Shown here one piece after another: positions 25,800 through 36,575 of a DNA stretch of 44,363 nucleotides. The stretch covers positions 1 to 44,363 of the forward strand of contig JAPOOS010000210.1 in assembly GCA_026713305.1 (NCBI GenBank). Reading direction: 5' to 3'. Within the stretch, counting starts at the first letter, position 1; each line of letters starts with the position of its first letter. The position numbers were made by a program, and so were the translations under genes. The notes beneath the pieces are model-generated. The model saw only the letters and a program-made list of their open reading frames with translations. It searched no databases and was not told the DNA's origin. The stretch comes from Paracoccaceae bacterium. Its GTDB lineage: Bacteria > Pseudomonadota > Alphaproteobacteria > Rhodobacterales > Rhodobacteraceae.

Positions 25800-27926
25800 A
25801 TGCAACACCTATTGCTTGAAGTGCGCTGTGAGGAAATTCCCGCCACTCTCCAGGAAAGCGGGGCTCGCCGGCTGGCGGACGCCGTCGGATCCGAGCTGGC
25901 GGAGGCAGGGCTGGCAGCCACTGCGGTTTCATCATATTCGACGCCGCGGAGGCTGGTTGCCGTCCTGTCGGGCATGCCGCAGGCATCGGCACCCGTGACA
26001 CATGAGAGGCGAGGACCAAGGGTCGGTGCGCCGCAGCGGGCGATTGCCGGCTTCCTGCGCTCGGCGGGAGCCGATGCCGGCCAGCTTGAGGTGCGCAGCT
26101 CCAGGAAGGGCGAGTACTACTTCGCGGTCACGGTCACACCCGGTCGGCGTTTGGAAGATGTGGCGAGCGAACGGGTTCGCGGAGCAATTGAAGGCCTTGT
26201 CTGGCCGAAATCGATGCGTTGGGGTTCCGGAAACTTCCGCTGGGTTCGGCCCATCCGGTCGTTGCTCTGCATACTGTTCGACGACGAGGGCAATTGTCGA
26301 AACGTTGAATTCGAGGTTGCTGGAATCCAGTCCGGGAACACGACCCGCGGACACCGCTTTCTGTCACCTGGCGACTTCCCGGTCAGATCGTTCGCCGAAT
26401 ACGAAGCCAAGTTGCGGGATGCATGGGTAATGCTCAGCGCCACCGAACGCCGCGATCGAATCAGGGCGGTGGCCGAGAGTTTTGCGCGTGAGCGGCGGCT
26501 TGTTCTTTGGCAGGACGAGGAATTGCTCAAGGAAATCGCTGGGTTGGTGGAGTGGCCAAACCCCATTCTGGGCCGGGTGCCCGCTAGGTACCGGTCGTTG
26601 CCTAGGGAAATTCTGCGAACCGCAATTCGCAGGCACCAGAAGTACCTTTCGCTTTGCAGGTGCGATGGCGATCAGGTTACGCACTTCGTCACCGTTGCAA
26701 ACAACAAGGGAAGCGTCAACGACGACGCGATCCGAAAGGGCAACACACGCGTGCTTTGTGCGCGGCTGGAGGATGCCGAGTTCCACTATGCCGCTGACAT
26801 GCAGTTCCTGCGCCATGCCGGGCTGGATTCCTTCAACCGGAAACTCGAGGATGTCAGCTATCACGCCTCGCTGGGGTCGCAGTGGCAAAGAGTCGAACGC
26901 ATTGCCGGGCTGGCTCGCGCCATCGCCGAACATCTGAATGCGGATGTCGACGTCGTTTCGCAGGCAGCGCGCCATTGCAAGGCCGACCTGGCGTCGCAGG
27001 TCATCGACGAGTTTCCCGAACTCCAGGGTGTCATGGGAAGCCACTACGCCAAGGCCGACGGCTTGGATGCCAACGTGTGCAAGGCAATCGAACAGCATTA
27101 TCGCCCGGTCGGCGACGGCTCGGAACTCCCCTCGGACACGGAAGCCAGCTGTGTGGCGCTGGCGGACAGAATCAACCATCTATGCGGATTCGCGCTCGCC
27201 GGCGAAAGGACAACAGGGTCCAAGGATCCACACGCGTTGCGCCGCGCTGCACTGGCTGCAATCAGAATTGTCCTCGAGAACGAGTATGTGTTGCCGTTGG
27301 ACAGGATTGTGCAGCACGGCCTGGCAAACTACCTTGACGACCAGGAGCCCGGCGACGGCGGGAAGTTTGTCGACAGGCTGTCGGCCGAGCGGCAGGTCAT
27401 GGAGTTCGTGATGGGAAGGTTTGTTGTGCTGTTGCGCCGGCAGGGCATTGAAAGGCAGTACATCGACGCCTGCATGAGCAGTTCGAAGCGTGCGAATCTT
27501 CTCCATCTCAGGCAACATGTGGAATGTTTGCGAAAGGTCGCAAGCGACTGCGGCATTGACAATCTGGCCCAGCCGTCTCTGCGCGCCGGCTCGATCCTTC
27601 GCGCTGCCGGAATTGCGGTGCCGGCAAGAGCTCCTGCCATTGATCCGGAGCTGTTCGGGCATGAATCGGAACACCGGCTGTTTTCCAGGCTGCAACAGCT
27701 TGAAGGACTGGTTGCAAGCATGGACGAGCGCTTTACCGTGAGTGGGTGCGAACGAACGCTGCGCGCCATTCACGAAATGAACGCGCCGTTGGAAGCCTTC
27801 TTTTCGTCGGTGCTCGTGAACGACACCAACAAAGCGGTGCGGAAAAACCGACTTGGCTTGCTGGCGTGGCTGGAAGGCATGTGCATGCGAGTTGCGGATT
27901 TCTCGAGATTGCATGGCGGCGCCTGA
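25800..27926 (+). CDS. glyS: Glycine--tRNA ligase beta subunit
   Basis: The tRNA-recognition subunit partnered with GlyQ, 708 residues, normal for the family. The start LLLEVRCEEIPATLQESGARRLAD is typical, followed by GPRVGAPQRAIAGF, FRWVRPIRSLLCIL, the HD-like region SLGSQWQRVERIAGLARAIAEHL, CKADLASQVIDEFPELQGVMGSHYA, and a C-terminal DALR-type anticodon-binding region ending in NRLGLLAWL. A weak GGACAG precedes the ATG. The order glyQ-glyS-ppdK-cell wall hydrolase is one I associate with several alphaproteobacterial chromosomes. Confidence 0.95.
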   Translation: MQHLLLEVRCEEIPATLQESGARRLADAVGSELAEAGLAATAVSSYSTPRRLVAVLSGMPQASAPVTHERRGPRVGAPQRAIAGFLRSAGADAGQLEVRSSRKGEYYFAVTVTPGRRLEDVASERVRGAIEGLVWPKSMRWGSGNFRWVRPIRSLLCILFDDEGNCRNVEFEVAGIQSGNTTRGHRFLSPGDFPVRSFAEYEAKLRDAWVMLSATERRDRIRAVAESFARERRLVLWQDEELLKEIAGLVEWPNPILGRVPARYRSLPREILRTAIRRHQKYLSLCRCDGDQVTHFVTVANNKGSVNDDAIRKGNTRVLCARLEDAEFHYAADMQFLRHAGLDSFNRKLEDVSYHASLGSQWQRVERIAGLARAIAEHLNADVDVVSQAARHCKADLASQVIDEFPELQGVMGSHYAKADGLDANVCKAIEQHYRPVGDGSELPSDTEASCVALADRINHLCGFALAGERTTGSKDPHALRRAALAAIRIVLENEYVLPLDRIVQHGLANYLDDQEPGDGGKFVDRLSAERQVMEFVMGRFVVLLRRQGIERQYIDACMSSSKRANLLHLRQHVECLRKVASDCGIDNLAQPSLRAGSILRAAGIAVPARAPAIDPELFGHESEHRLFSRLQQLEGLVASMDERFTVSGCERTLRAIHEMNAPLEAFFSSVLVNDTNKAVRKNRLGLLAWLEGMCMRVADFSRLHGGA

Positions 27927-28005
27927 ACGGCCCGTGGTCACCATGACAGGTCCGCCGATCGACAGCGTTCCGAGTTCCGCTGCTTCGGCAGCCGAGGCGG
28001 GAAGA

Positions 28006-30546
28006 ATGGATACAAGTGGCAAAATGGGACCTATCGCAACAAGCTGTGCTCAGGTGGTTGCCGCATCCGAACGGCCAACGGCCCGGAACTTCGGAGAGAG
28101 AGCCGCCCGGATAGGCCGGCTCGTCGAACTCGGCATCAGGTGCCCGCGAACAGTGGCAGTTTCTATCGATGCTGTCGGCGCCGAACATGGCGGCGCAGCG
28201 ATGGATGTGTCGCCCGTGCTGGATCAATTCGAACCGCGACCGCTGCTTTCAGTCAGATCAAGTCCCCGCTTCAGCCGATGTGGCGGCGTTGGCGTGTTTC
28301 TTTGGGTCGGGTTGAACAACGCCGCATTGCCGATGTTGGCGGAGCGAATTGGCAGGAAACGCGCCCTGCACGCGTACAAGAGGCACATCCGCAACTTTGC
28401 GTATCGGGTGCACGAAGTCGAAATCGACAGTCCGAGCCGCCAGCCCGGTCAAAGCACGCGGGAGTGCGAGGTCGAAGTCGGCCGCTTGCTGGAATCCTTC
28501 AGAAGGAAGGTTGGCACGGAGTTTCCCCAGAGTCCAAGCGAACAGCTGCGGGCAGCAGTGCGGACAATGGCCAAGGGATGGAACAAACCGTCCGCCCGGC
28601 TGCTGCGCACGGCCAGGGGATTCTCCGGGGAGACCGGCCTCGGTCTGGTTGTGCAGGAAATGGTTCTATGCCGGTCATCCCGGGGAATGCGGGTTTGGTC
28701 AAGCCAGGCAATCAATGTCGAGACCGGCAGGAAGGACTTCCGTGTTGGAATTGGCGAGCAGGCGAATTCCGCCGACATTGCCACTGCCGATTCCGAAGTC
28801 GCTCTAAGCCGAGGGTGGGAAGACGAACTCAGGCGCATCCACGACAAGCTGCGGCGCAGCCTCGCGGACGAAATTCAGCTCCGGTTTGCCGATGACGGGA
28901 CCGACGTCTTCGTTCTCGAGTACGGTGTTCTTCAAAAGAGCGTCGCCGCGGAAGTTCGCGTCGCAGTTGAACTTGTGCAAGCCGGGGTGATCGACAAGCA
29001 GGACGCACTTCTCAGAATCGATCCCGAAAATTTGGCAAGCCTTCTGCATCCGCAGGTAAGCCCGGAAGCGAACAACCGGGTAATCGCCAAGGGAATCGCC
29101 GCAAGTCCCGGTGCAGCGTCCGGAGCGATAGTGTTTTCCTCCTCGGCCGCAGATGTCAGGGCGGCGCGGTCGCAGGGATGCATTCTTGTCCGAGCCGAGA
29201 CAGGCCCGGAAGACATCAGGGGCATGCACATTGCGCAGGGAGTGCTGACAGGACGCGGCGGAATGACAAGCCATGCCGCTGTAATAGCCAGGGGATTGGG
29301 CGTGCCCTGCGTCGCCGGCGCAACCAACATCGACTTTTGGCCGCAGAGCGGCGCGCTCGTCACCGACGAAGGCAACATCTTTCGAGAGGGCGACACCATC
29401 ACGATCGACGGAACCGCGGGTGTTGTGCTTGAGGGCGCCGCCCCCACATTGCCTCCCGACTATGGCCGGGCTGTCAGGCAGTTTCTTGACTGGGCCGACT
29501 GCTGCCGCGATCTCGGCATTCGCGCCAATGCCGACACGCTCGACGAGGTCAAGATAGCGCTGCGGTTCGGAGCCGAAGGCGTCGGTCTGTGCAGAACCGA
29601 GCATATGTTCTTCGACGAGTCACGGTTGACGGTCATGCGCGAGATGATTTTCGCGTCAACGCCGGCCGAACGCCGCCAGTCACTTGAGAAACTGCTGCCA
29701 ATGCAGCGCGGCGACTTTCTTCAGCTGTTTCAAAGTCTGCCGGGCAAGCCGGTTTGCATTCGACTTCTCGACCCGCCGCTGCACGAGTTTCTCCCCCACG
29801 ATCAGGATGAGCTGGCCGATCTCGCCGAAGCGATCGGCCTGTCGCTCGAACAGCTGACGGCCCGAGCGGAAGAGCTGAAGGAGTTCAACCCAATGCTTGG
29901 ACTGCGCGGCGTGAGGCTGGGCATATCGGTTCCGGAGATCTACGAGATGCAGGCGAGAGCGATTTTCGAGGCCGCGGCCGAGGCAACTGCGCGGGGAATT
30001 TCGGTGTCGCCGGAGATCATGGTTCCGCTGGTAACCGCCAACCGCGAGGTTGTGCTGGTCAAGAGGCAGATCGATCAGGTGGCCGAAGAAGTGCGTGCCT
30101 CGACCGGCGTCGACTTTGAATTCGAACTCGGCGTGATGGTTGAGACGCCGAGAGCGGCGTTGAGGGCCGGCGAACTTGCAGCCAACGCCACGTTTCTGAG
30201 TTTCGGCACGAACGATCTGACGCAGCTTACCTACGGAATAAGCCGTGACGATTCCGCCCGCATTGTCGACGAATATGTCCGTCTCGGCGTATTTCCCGCA
30301 GATCCTTTCAGCAGAATCGATCGCGAAGGCGTCGGGGAACTGCTCCAACTGGCGGTGTCGCGAGGGATGGACACCCGTCCTGATCTCCTGCTTTCGCTTT
30401 GCGGAGAACATGCTGCGAGCGCCGACACGATTGAATTCAGCAGGCAGGCAAAGTTCTCGTATGTCTCCTGCTCTCCGTTTCGAGTCCCGATCGCCCGGCT
30501 GGCGGCCGCCCAGGCCGCAATTCGGCAGAGGCGGGCGGCGGGCTGA
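28006..30546 (+). CDS. ppdK: Pyruvate, phosphate dikinase homologue with eroded ATP-grasp domain
   Basis: About 846 residues. The C-terminal two thirds match PPDK closely: phosphohistidine domain GRGGMTSHAAVIARGLGVPC with the swivelling His, then GLCRTEHMFF, RLLDPPLHEFLPH, EFNPMLGLRGVRLGIS, FGTNDLTQLTYGISRDD and the Cys of LSLCGEHAAS. The N-terminal nucleotide domain is abnormal. GGKGxN reads GERAAR, the VRSGARASMPGMMDT loop reads VRSSPRFSRCGGVGV, the TRNPSTGE loop is missing, and the EFT...LQTRNG segment is QLR...LEYGVL. ATP/AMP use is therefore doubtful. The ATG at 28006 has GAGG 8 nt upstream. Earlier starts in the ORF track (27853, 27913, 27943) are possible but add unmatched sequence. 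Confidence 0.88.
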   Translation: MDTSGKMGPIATSCAQVVAASERPTARNFGERAARIGRLVELGIRCPRTVAVSIDAVGAEHGGAAMDVSPVLDQFEPRPLLSVRSSPRFSRCGGVGVFLWVGLNNAALPMLAERIGRKRALHAYKRHIRNFAYRVHEVEIDSPSRQPGQSTRECEVEVGRLLESFRRKVGTEFPQSPSEQLRAAVRTMAKGWNKPSARLLRTARGFSGETGLGLVVQEMVLCRSSRGMRVWSSQAINVETGRKDFRVGIGEQANSADIATADSEVALSRGWEDELRRIHDKLRRSLADEIQLRFADDGTDVFVLEYGVLQKSVAAEVRVAVELVQAGVIDKQDALLRIDPENLASLLHPQVSPEANNRVIAKGIAASPGAASGAIVFSSSAADVRAARSQGCILVRAETGPEDIRGMHIAQGVLTGRGGMTSHAAVIARGLGVPCVAGATNIDFWPQSGALVTDEGNIFREGDTITIDGTAGVVLEGAAPTLPPDYGRAVRQFLDWADCCRDLGIRANADTLDEVKIALRFGAEGVGLCRTEHMFFDESRLTVMREMIFASTPAERRQSLEKLLPMQRGDFLQLFQSLPGKPVCIRLLDPPLHEFLPHDQDELADLAEAIGLSLEQLTARAEELKEFNPMLGLRGVRLGISVPEIYEMQARAIFEAAAEATARGISVSPEIMVPLVTANREVVLVKRQIDQVAEEVRASTGVDFEFELGVMVETPRAALRAGELAANATFLSFGTNDLTQLTYGISRDDSARIVDEYVRLGVFPADPFSRIDREGVGELLQLAVSRGMDTRPDLLLSLCGEHAASADTIEFSRQAKFSYVSCSPFRVPIARLAAAQAAIRQRRAAG

Positions 30547-30702
30547 ACGGCTGACATTGAATCATTGCTTCCACTTCCACATCTGCATCCATCCGGCGAT
30601 GCGTTGAATCGAAAGGGCGTGAAGTCATCCGGATTGCCGAAAGTGAGGTGGATGGCCTGGGTTGGCGGCCGAAACTTCATGGAATCCCGAAGGTTCCCGC
30701 GT

Positions 30703-30731
30703 TTGACAGCAGCGCCAACATTGGGTAAAGC
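30703..30731 (+). promoter_or_regulatory. Candidate sigma-70 promoter upstream of the cell wall hydrolase gene
   Basis: TTGACA (perfect -35) is followed after 17 nt by TAAAGC (weak -10), ending about 40 nt before the hydrolase start. The rest of the 30547-30770 gap holds no gene. Confidence 0.4.
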
Positions 30732-30770
30732 CCACCGCCGAACAACCAAACAAAAGAACGAGAAGTCGAC

Positions 30771-31685
30771 ATGCATATGGCGCAATTGCGTCATCCGATA
30801 CGCTGGCATCTGCCATTGAGATTTGCGGTGGCGCCGTTTGTGGCCGGAACAATAGTGGTGCTTCTATTGCACCTCGGCACAACAGCTTCAGCACAGCAAA
30901 GCCTCCCAGCGCCTGACGATCGGACAGCCGGCGCAGGCCTCGGTGCCCCTGTCATGGGGGAATCCGAATTGGAGCTAGCCGCTCGGCAGTCACTGGGTTG
31001 GACTGCCGGCGAGGTCCACGACGAGGTGGGGAAGGAGCACGCGCCTGTCCTCGTCGATGGAATTGTCCCCGCGCTTCGCGGCCCGACGGGAGCCGCGGCT
31101 ACAGGAAATCTGAAGGTCGTTCTTCGGCCCACGACGACAGGTTCAAAGGCGACCTCCTCACGCAATTCCGTTGCGATGATGGCCAAGTCGCCTTCAATTA
31201 AGCGAAGGGATCGGCGGAGCGTCAAGTTGGGCTTGGTTCCAGTGATGCGAACAATTCCCCGGAAACCGGCGTTTGCGCCCAATGGCCTTGCCGACCGAGA
31301 GGAAAGGGCATGCCTTGCGCAGGCCGTTTACTTCGAAGCACGTGGCGAACCAAGGGAAGGAAGGATCGCAGTTGCACAGGTCATACTGAATCGCGTGCGA
31401 TCAAAGCGATTTCCGAACACAATCTGCGGAGTTGTCTTCGAGGGAATGAATCAGCAGCACAAGTGCCAGTTCAGCTACGCCTGCGACGGCGCGCCGGAGT
31501 TGATAGCCAACGAAGACCTGTACAGTCAAATCGCCAAACTGATGGATCGAGTGGTGCGAGGCGAAGTGACCAGTCTGGTCGGGGACGCTGAATTCTATCA
31601 CAACACGCAGGTCAGGCCGGAATGGGCCAAGGAACTGGCCTTGTCCCGGAAGATCGGTCGGCACTACTTCTACACTTCCAAGTAG
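30771..31685 (+). CDS. Cell wall hydrolase, SleB (Hydrolase_2) family
   Basis: An exported or membrane-anchored protein of 304 residues. A signal/anchor helix (FVAGTIVVLLLHLGTTASAQ) is followed by about 120 poorly conserved, Ser/Thr/Arg-rich linker residues. The C-terminal SleB-type domain from about residue 180 shows RACLAQAVYFEARGEPREGRIAVAQVILNRV with the catalytic Glu in YFEARGE, then TICGVVFEG, CQFSYACDG and FYHNTQVRPEWA. The family contains spore cortex-lytic enzymes in Firmicutes, but in alphaproteobacteria it acts in cell-wall remodelling. The ATG has GAGAAG 6 nt upstream. It directly follows the ppdK homologue. Confidence 0.9.
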   Translation: MHMAQLRHPIRWHLPLRFAVAPFVAGTIVVLLLHLGTTASAQQSLPAPDDRTAGAGLGAPVMGESELELAARQSLGWTAGEVHDEVGKEHAPVLVDGIVPALRGPTGAAATGNLKVVLRPTTTGSKATSSRNSVAMMAKSPSIKRRDRRSVKLGLVPVMRTIPRKPAFAPNGLADREERACLAQAVYFEARGEPREGRIAVAQVILNRVRSKRFPNTICGVVFEGMNQQHKCQFSYACDGAPELIANEDLYSQIAKLMDRVVRGEVTSLVGDAEFYHNTQVRPEWAKELALSRKIGRHYFYTSK

Positions 31686-31765
31686 TCGGCACGCAGCAGC
31701 TGGATTGCGGTTCGAGCAATCGTCGACTGTCCTGAATTCCGAAGGATGGCGACACCAACAACGTT

Positions 31766-33148
31766 GTGAAGGATTGGCAGTTGGCAGAGCGGAAGTACTT
31801 CGGCACGGACGGCATTCGTGGTCGCTCGAACGCGTTTCCCATCACCGCCGACTGCGTTCTCAGGATCGGAATGGCTGTGGGCGAGCATTTTCGGACTGAC
31901 GACGCAAACCACCACAGGGTGGTCATCGGCAAGGACACCCGCCGCTCGAGCTACATGGTCGAGAATGCATTGACCGCGGGCTTGACGGCAGTCGGAATGA
32001 ATGTTCACTTGCTGGGACCCATACCGACGCCGGCAGTGGGATTGCTCACCAGGTCGATGCGAGCCGATTTGGGCATAATGATCTCCGCCTCTCACAATCC
32101 CTTCGAAGACAACGGCATGAAGTTCTTTGGACCCAACGGGTACAAGATTTCGAAGGACGAGGAGGAGCGCATCGAGGAAAGGATTGATGCCAGCATTGAT
32201 CCCGTTGTGCCGTCGGAAATTGGGCGTGCACGGCGCATCGACGGCGGAATCGGCAGATACGTTGAGTTTGCCAAGACAACATTCCCCAAGTCGTTGCGTC
32301 TTTCCGGCCTTCGAGTGGTTGTTGACTGCGCCAACGGAGCCGCCTACCGGGTTGCCCCCGATGTTCTGTGGGAGTTGGGAGGCGACGTTGTTCCGATTGC
32401 GGTTAGTCCGGACGGCGCCAACATCAACTATCGCTGCGGCGCAACCGACACGCGCAGGGCATGCCAGAAGGTAATTGAAACCAGGGCCGACGTTGGAATT
32501 TGCCTGGACGGCGACGCCGACCGCGTCGTCCTTATCGACGAACGGGGCAGGGCGGTCGACGGCGATCAGGCCTTGGGCTTGCTCGCCAAGCGCATGAAGT
32601 CCGAGGGCCGACTGGCGCACAACACACTGGTTGCCTCAATCATGTCCAACTTTGCGCTTGAAAGGCACCTGTCGGAACAGGGCATTTCGATCCAAAGGAC
32701 TGATGTTGGCGACAAGCACGTAATCGCCGAAATGCTTCGGGGCGGGTATTCCCTTGGAGGCGAACAGTCGGGTCACGTAATCATGGCAAAGCACTCGACA
32801 ACCGGCGATGGGCTTATCACCGCATTGCAGTTGCTGGCCATCCTGGTCGAGGAGGGCCGGCCGGCCAGCGAAATCGTGGACGTGTTTGAACCCCTGCCGC
32901 AAATTCTGCAAAATGTCAGAGTTGGGAGTTTCGCGGCGGTGTCGAACTGCAATGCCCTGAAGCGAACAATCGAATCCCATCGTGCCAAACTCAACGGCCG
33001 CGGCCGCATTGTCGTGCGCAATTCCGGAACTGAACTCGTTGTGCGAATCATGGTCGAGGGAACCGACGCATCCGAGATCCGGCACATCGTGGACGACATC
33101 GACGCCTCAATCGTGAGTGCCAGCCGAATTGCGAATTCGGTGGAATGA
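31766..33148 (+). CDS. glmM: Phosphoglucosamine mutase
   Basis: Converts glucosamine 6-phosphate to glucosamine 1-phosphate for UDP-GlcNAc and cell wall synthesis. It has about 460 residues. Diagnostic motifs are RKYFGTDGIRG at the start, the phosphoserine loop GIMISASHNPFEDNGMKFFG, the Mg site GICLDGDADRVVLID, GGEQSGHVIM, and the phosphate-binding end RNSGTELVVRIMVEG. That last motif is usually RPSGTEP, so Pro is changed twice. A GTG start is used. A TTG at 31784 just before the conserved core is an alternative. Its stop overlaps the next gene as ATGA. Confidence 0.94.
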   Translation: MKDWQLAERKYFGTDGIRGRSNAFPITADCVLRIGMAVGEHFRTDDANHHRVVIGKDTRRSSYMVENALTAGLTAVGMNVHLLGPIPTPAVGLLTRSMRADLGIMISASHNPFEDNGMKFFGPNGYKISKDEEERIEERIDASIDPVVPSEIGRARRIDGGIGRYVEFAKTTFPKSLRLSGLRVVVDCANGAAYRVAPDVLWELGGDVVPIAVSPDGANINYRCGATDTRRACQKVIETRADVGICLDGDADRVVLIDERGRAVDGDQALGLLAKRMKSEGRLAHNTLVASIMSNFALERHLSEQGISIQRTDVGDKHVIAEMLRGGYSLGGEQSGHVIMAKHSTTGDGLITALQLLAILVEEGRPASEIVDVFEPLPQILQNVRVGSFAAVSNCNALKRTIESHRAKLNGRGRIVVRNSGTELVVRIMVEGTDASEIRHIVDDIDASIVSASRIANSVE

Positions 33149-34479
33149 ACAACGACATTGAGGCGGCAGGGCTTGCGGGCAATCGCTTGATTGGCCGGCG
33201 TATCCGCTCGGACGTGTTGATTGCCGGCGCAGGCCTGGGTGGATTGACCTGCGCATTGAAGATGACCCAATCCGGCTTCCGAACGGCGTTCGTTGACCCA
33301 AGACTGGCAAATTGGAGGGTTGCCGACCAGTCGGTCAGGGACAACCGTGTCACGGCGCTGCTCGAGCCTGCGGTCGAGTTCTATCGTTCACTGGGCGTTT
33401 GGCAGGAGGTCGAGAAGCACGCTGCTCCGCTAAGCGCCATCAGGATAATTCTCGCCAGCGCAGAGGCAAATGAAGGCGATCTGGAGGTAGCCTTCCATGC
33501 TGGCGAACTTGGCCAAAGCCGCTTTGGTTGGTCAGTGCCGAACGCAAGACTGTCAGAAGTGATCGAGAGACGCCTTGCGGAGGCGGATCTTGCTCAGGCC
33601 TTGCCCGGCCGCCTTGTCGCCATGGTTCAGAGAACGAACGAGATTTTCGTCACGCTTGACAGCCGTTTGCAAATCCAGGCCAAGTTGGTCGTTGCGGCGG
33701 ATGGCAGGGAGTCGCCGACGCGGTCGCTTGCCGGAATAGGGTGCAGAACAATTCCCCACGAGAGAAAGGCGGTTGTCTTCGATGTGAGTCACTCGGTTGA
33801 CCACGGAGATGCGTCCTTGGAGATTCACCATCAAGACGGGGCATTGACCTTTGTTCCCATCCCGGACGTGAAGGGGGAATGTGCATCGGCGGTGGTTTGG
33901 ATTGCCAGGTCAAAGGATGCCGACGCGCTTGCGGCCCTTCCAGCAGCCAAACTTGAGGAGCTGGCACAGAAACAAGGCCGCGGCATTCTCGGGCGACTGA
34001 GTGTCTTGACAAGGCCCAGATGCTGGCCGCTCACCAGCCAGCTGGCAAAGCGCTTTTACGGAGAACGCGTTGCGTTGATCGCGGAGGCGGCGCATGTGTT
34101 TCCCCCGATCGCAGCGCAGGGGTTCAACTCCAGCGTCGGCGACGTTTGGACACTCGCCGGGCACATTGGTTCGGCCGGTGCCGACCCAGGTCGTCGAGTG
34201 GCGCTGCAACGCTACCACCGTGCCCGATACGCTGAAGTGTCAGGCCGACTCGCAGGAGTCACACTGCTGAGTCTGTCCTCCATGACGCCGTCCGGAATCG
34301 TAAAGAGACTGCGCAAGACAGTCCTGCAGTCGATTTCCGCAAGTGGCACGGCGCGGAGAAGTCTCATGCGGCTGGGAATGGGTGGCCATCCCCTGTCCGC
34401 GATGCTCGCCCCGAGGCCTGACCCGCGAGCCCGACGCAAGGGGAAGAGATCAGGCATCGTGGATTCCCGACCGTTGTGA
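33145..34479 (+). CDS. FAD-dependent UbiH/UbiF/COQ6-type hydroxylase (ubiquinone biosynthesis)
   Basis: A flavoprotein monooxygenase of 444 residues, probably hydroxylating the ubiquinone precursor ring. The dinucleotide-binding motif is DVLIAGAGLGGLTCALKM. VVAADGRESPTRSLAGI is the second FAD motif, and ALIAEAAHVFPPIAAQGFNSSVGDV is the GD-type motif, with Glu where Asp is more common. The C-terminus carries a basic tail (RRKGKRSG) that is longer than usual. It is translationally coupled to glmM by ATGA, an unexpected partner. Which ring position it hydroxylates cannot be decided from sequence alone. Confidence 0.88.
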   Translation: MNNDIEAAGLAGNRLIGRRIRSDVLIAGAGLGGLTCALKMTQSGFRTAFVDPRLANWRVADQSVRDNRVTALLEPAVEFYRSLGVWQEVEKHAAPLSAIRIILASAEANEGDLEVAFHAGELGQSRFGWSVPNARLSEVIERRLAEADLAQALPGRLVAMVQRTNEIFVTLDSRLQIQAKLVVAADGRESPTRSLAGIGCRTIPHERKAVVFDVSHSVDHGDASLEIHHQDGALTFVPIPDVKGECASAVVWIARSKDADALAALPAAKLEELAQKQGRGILGRLSVLTRPRCWPLTSQLAKRFYGERVALIAEAAHVFPPIAAQGFNSSVGDVWTLAGHIGSAGADPGRRVALQRYHRARYAEVSGRLAGVTLLSLSSMTPSGIVKRLRKTVLQSISASGTARRSLMRLGMGGHPLSAMLAPRPDPRARRKGKRSGIVDSRPL

Positions 34480-36496
<2,017 letters not shown>

Positions 36497-36575
36497 CCGG
36501 CGCGCTTCAACCGACCCGGAGTTCCTCCGGAATGACTGGCCGGCTGGCATTGAAACGACTGAGGAGGCAACGAAA

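Noticed and set aside
33145-34479. Glu in place of Asp in the EAAH motif of the UbiH-like protein as a defect
   Set aside because: As far as I recall, the EAAHVFPP form is common in alphaproteobacterial members, so it is not treated as unusual.
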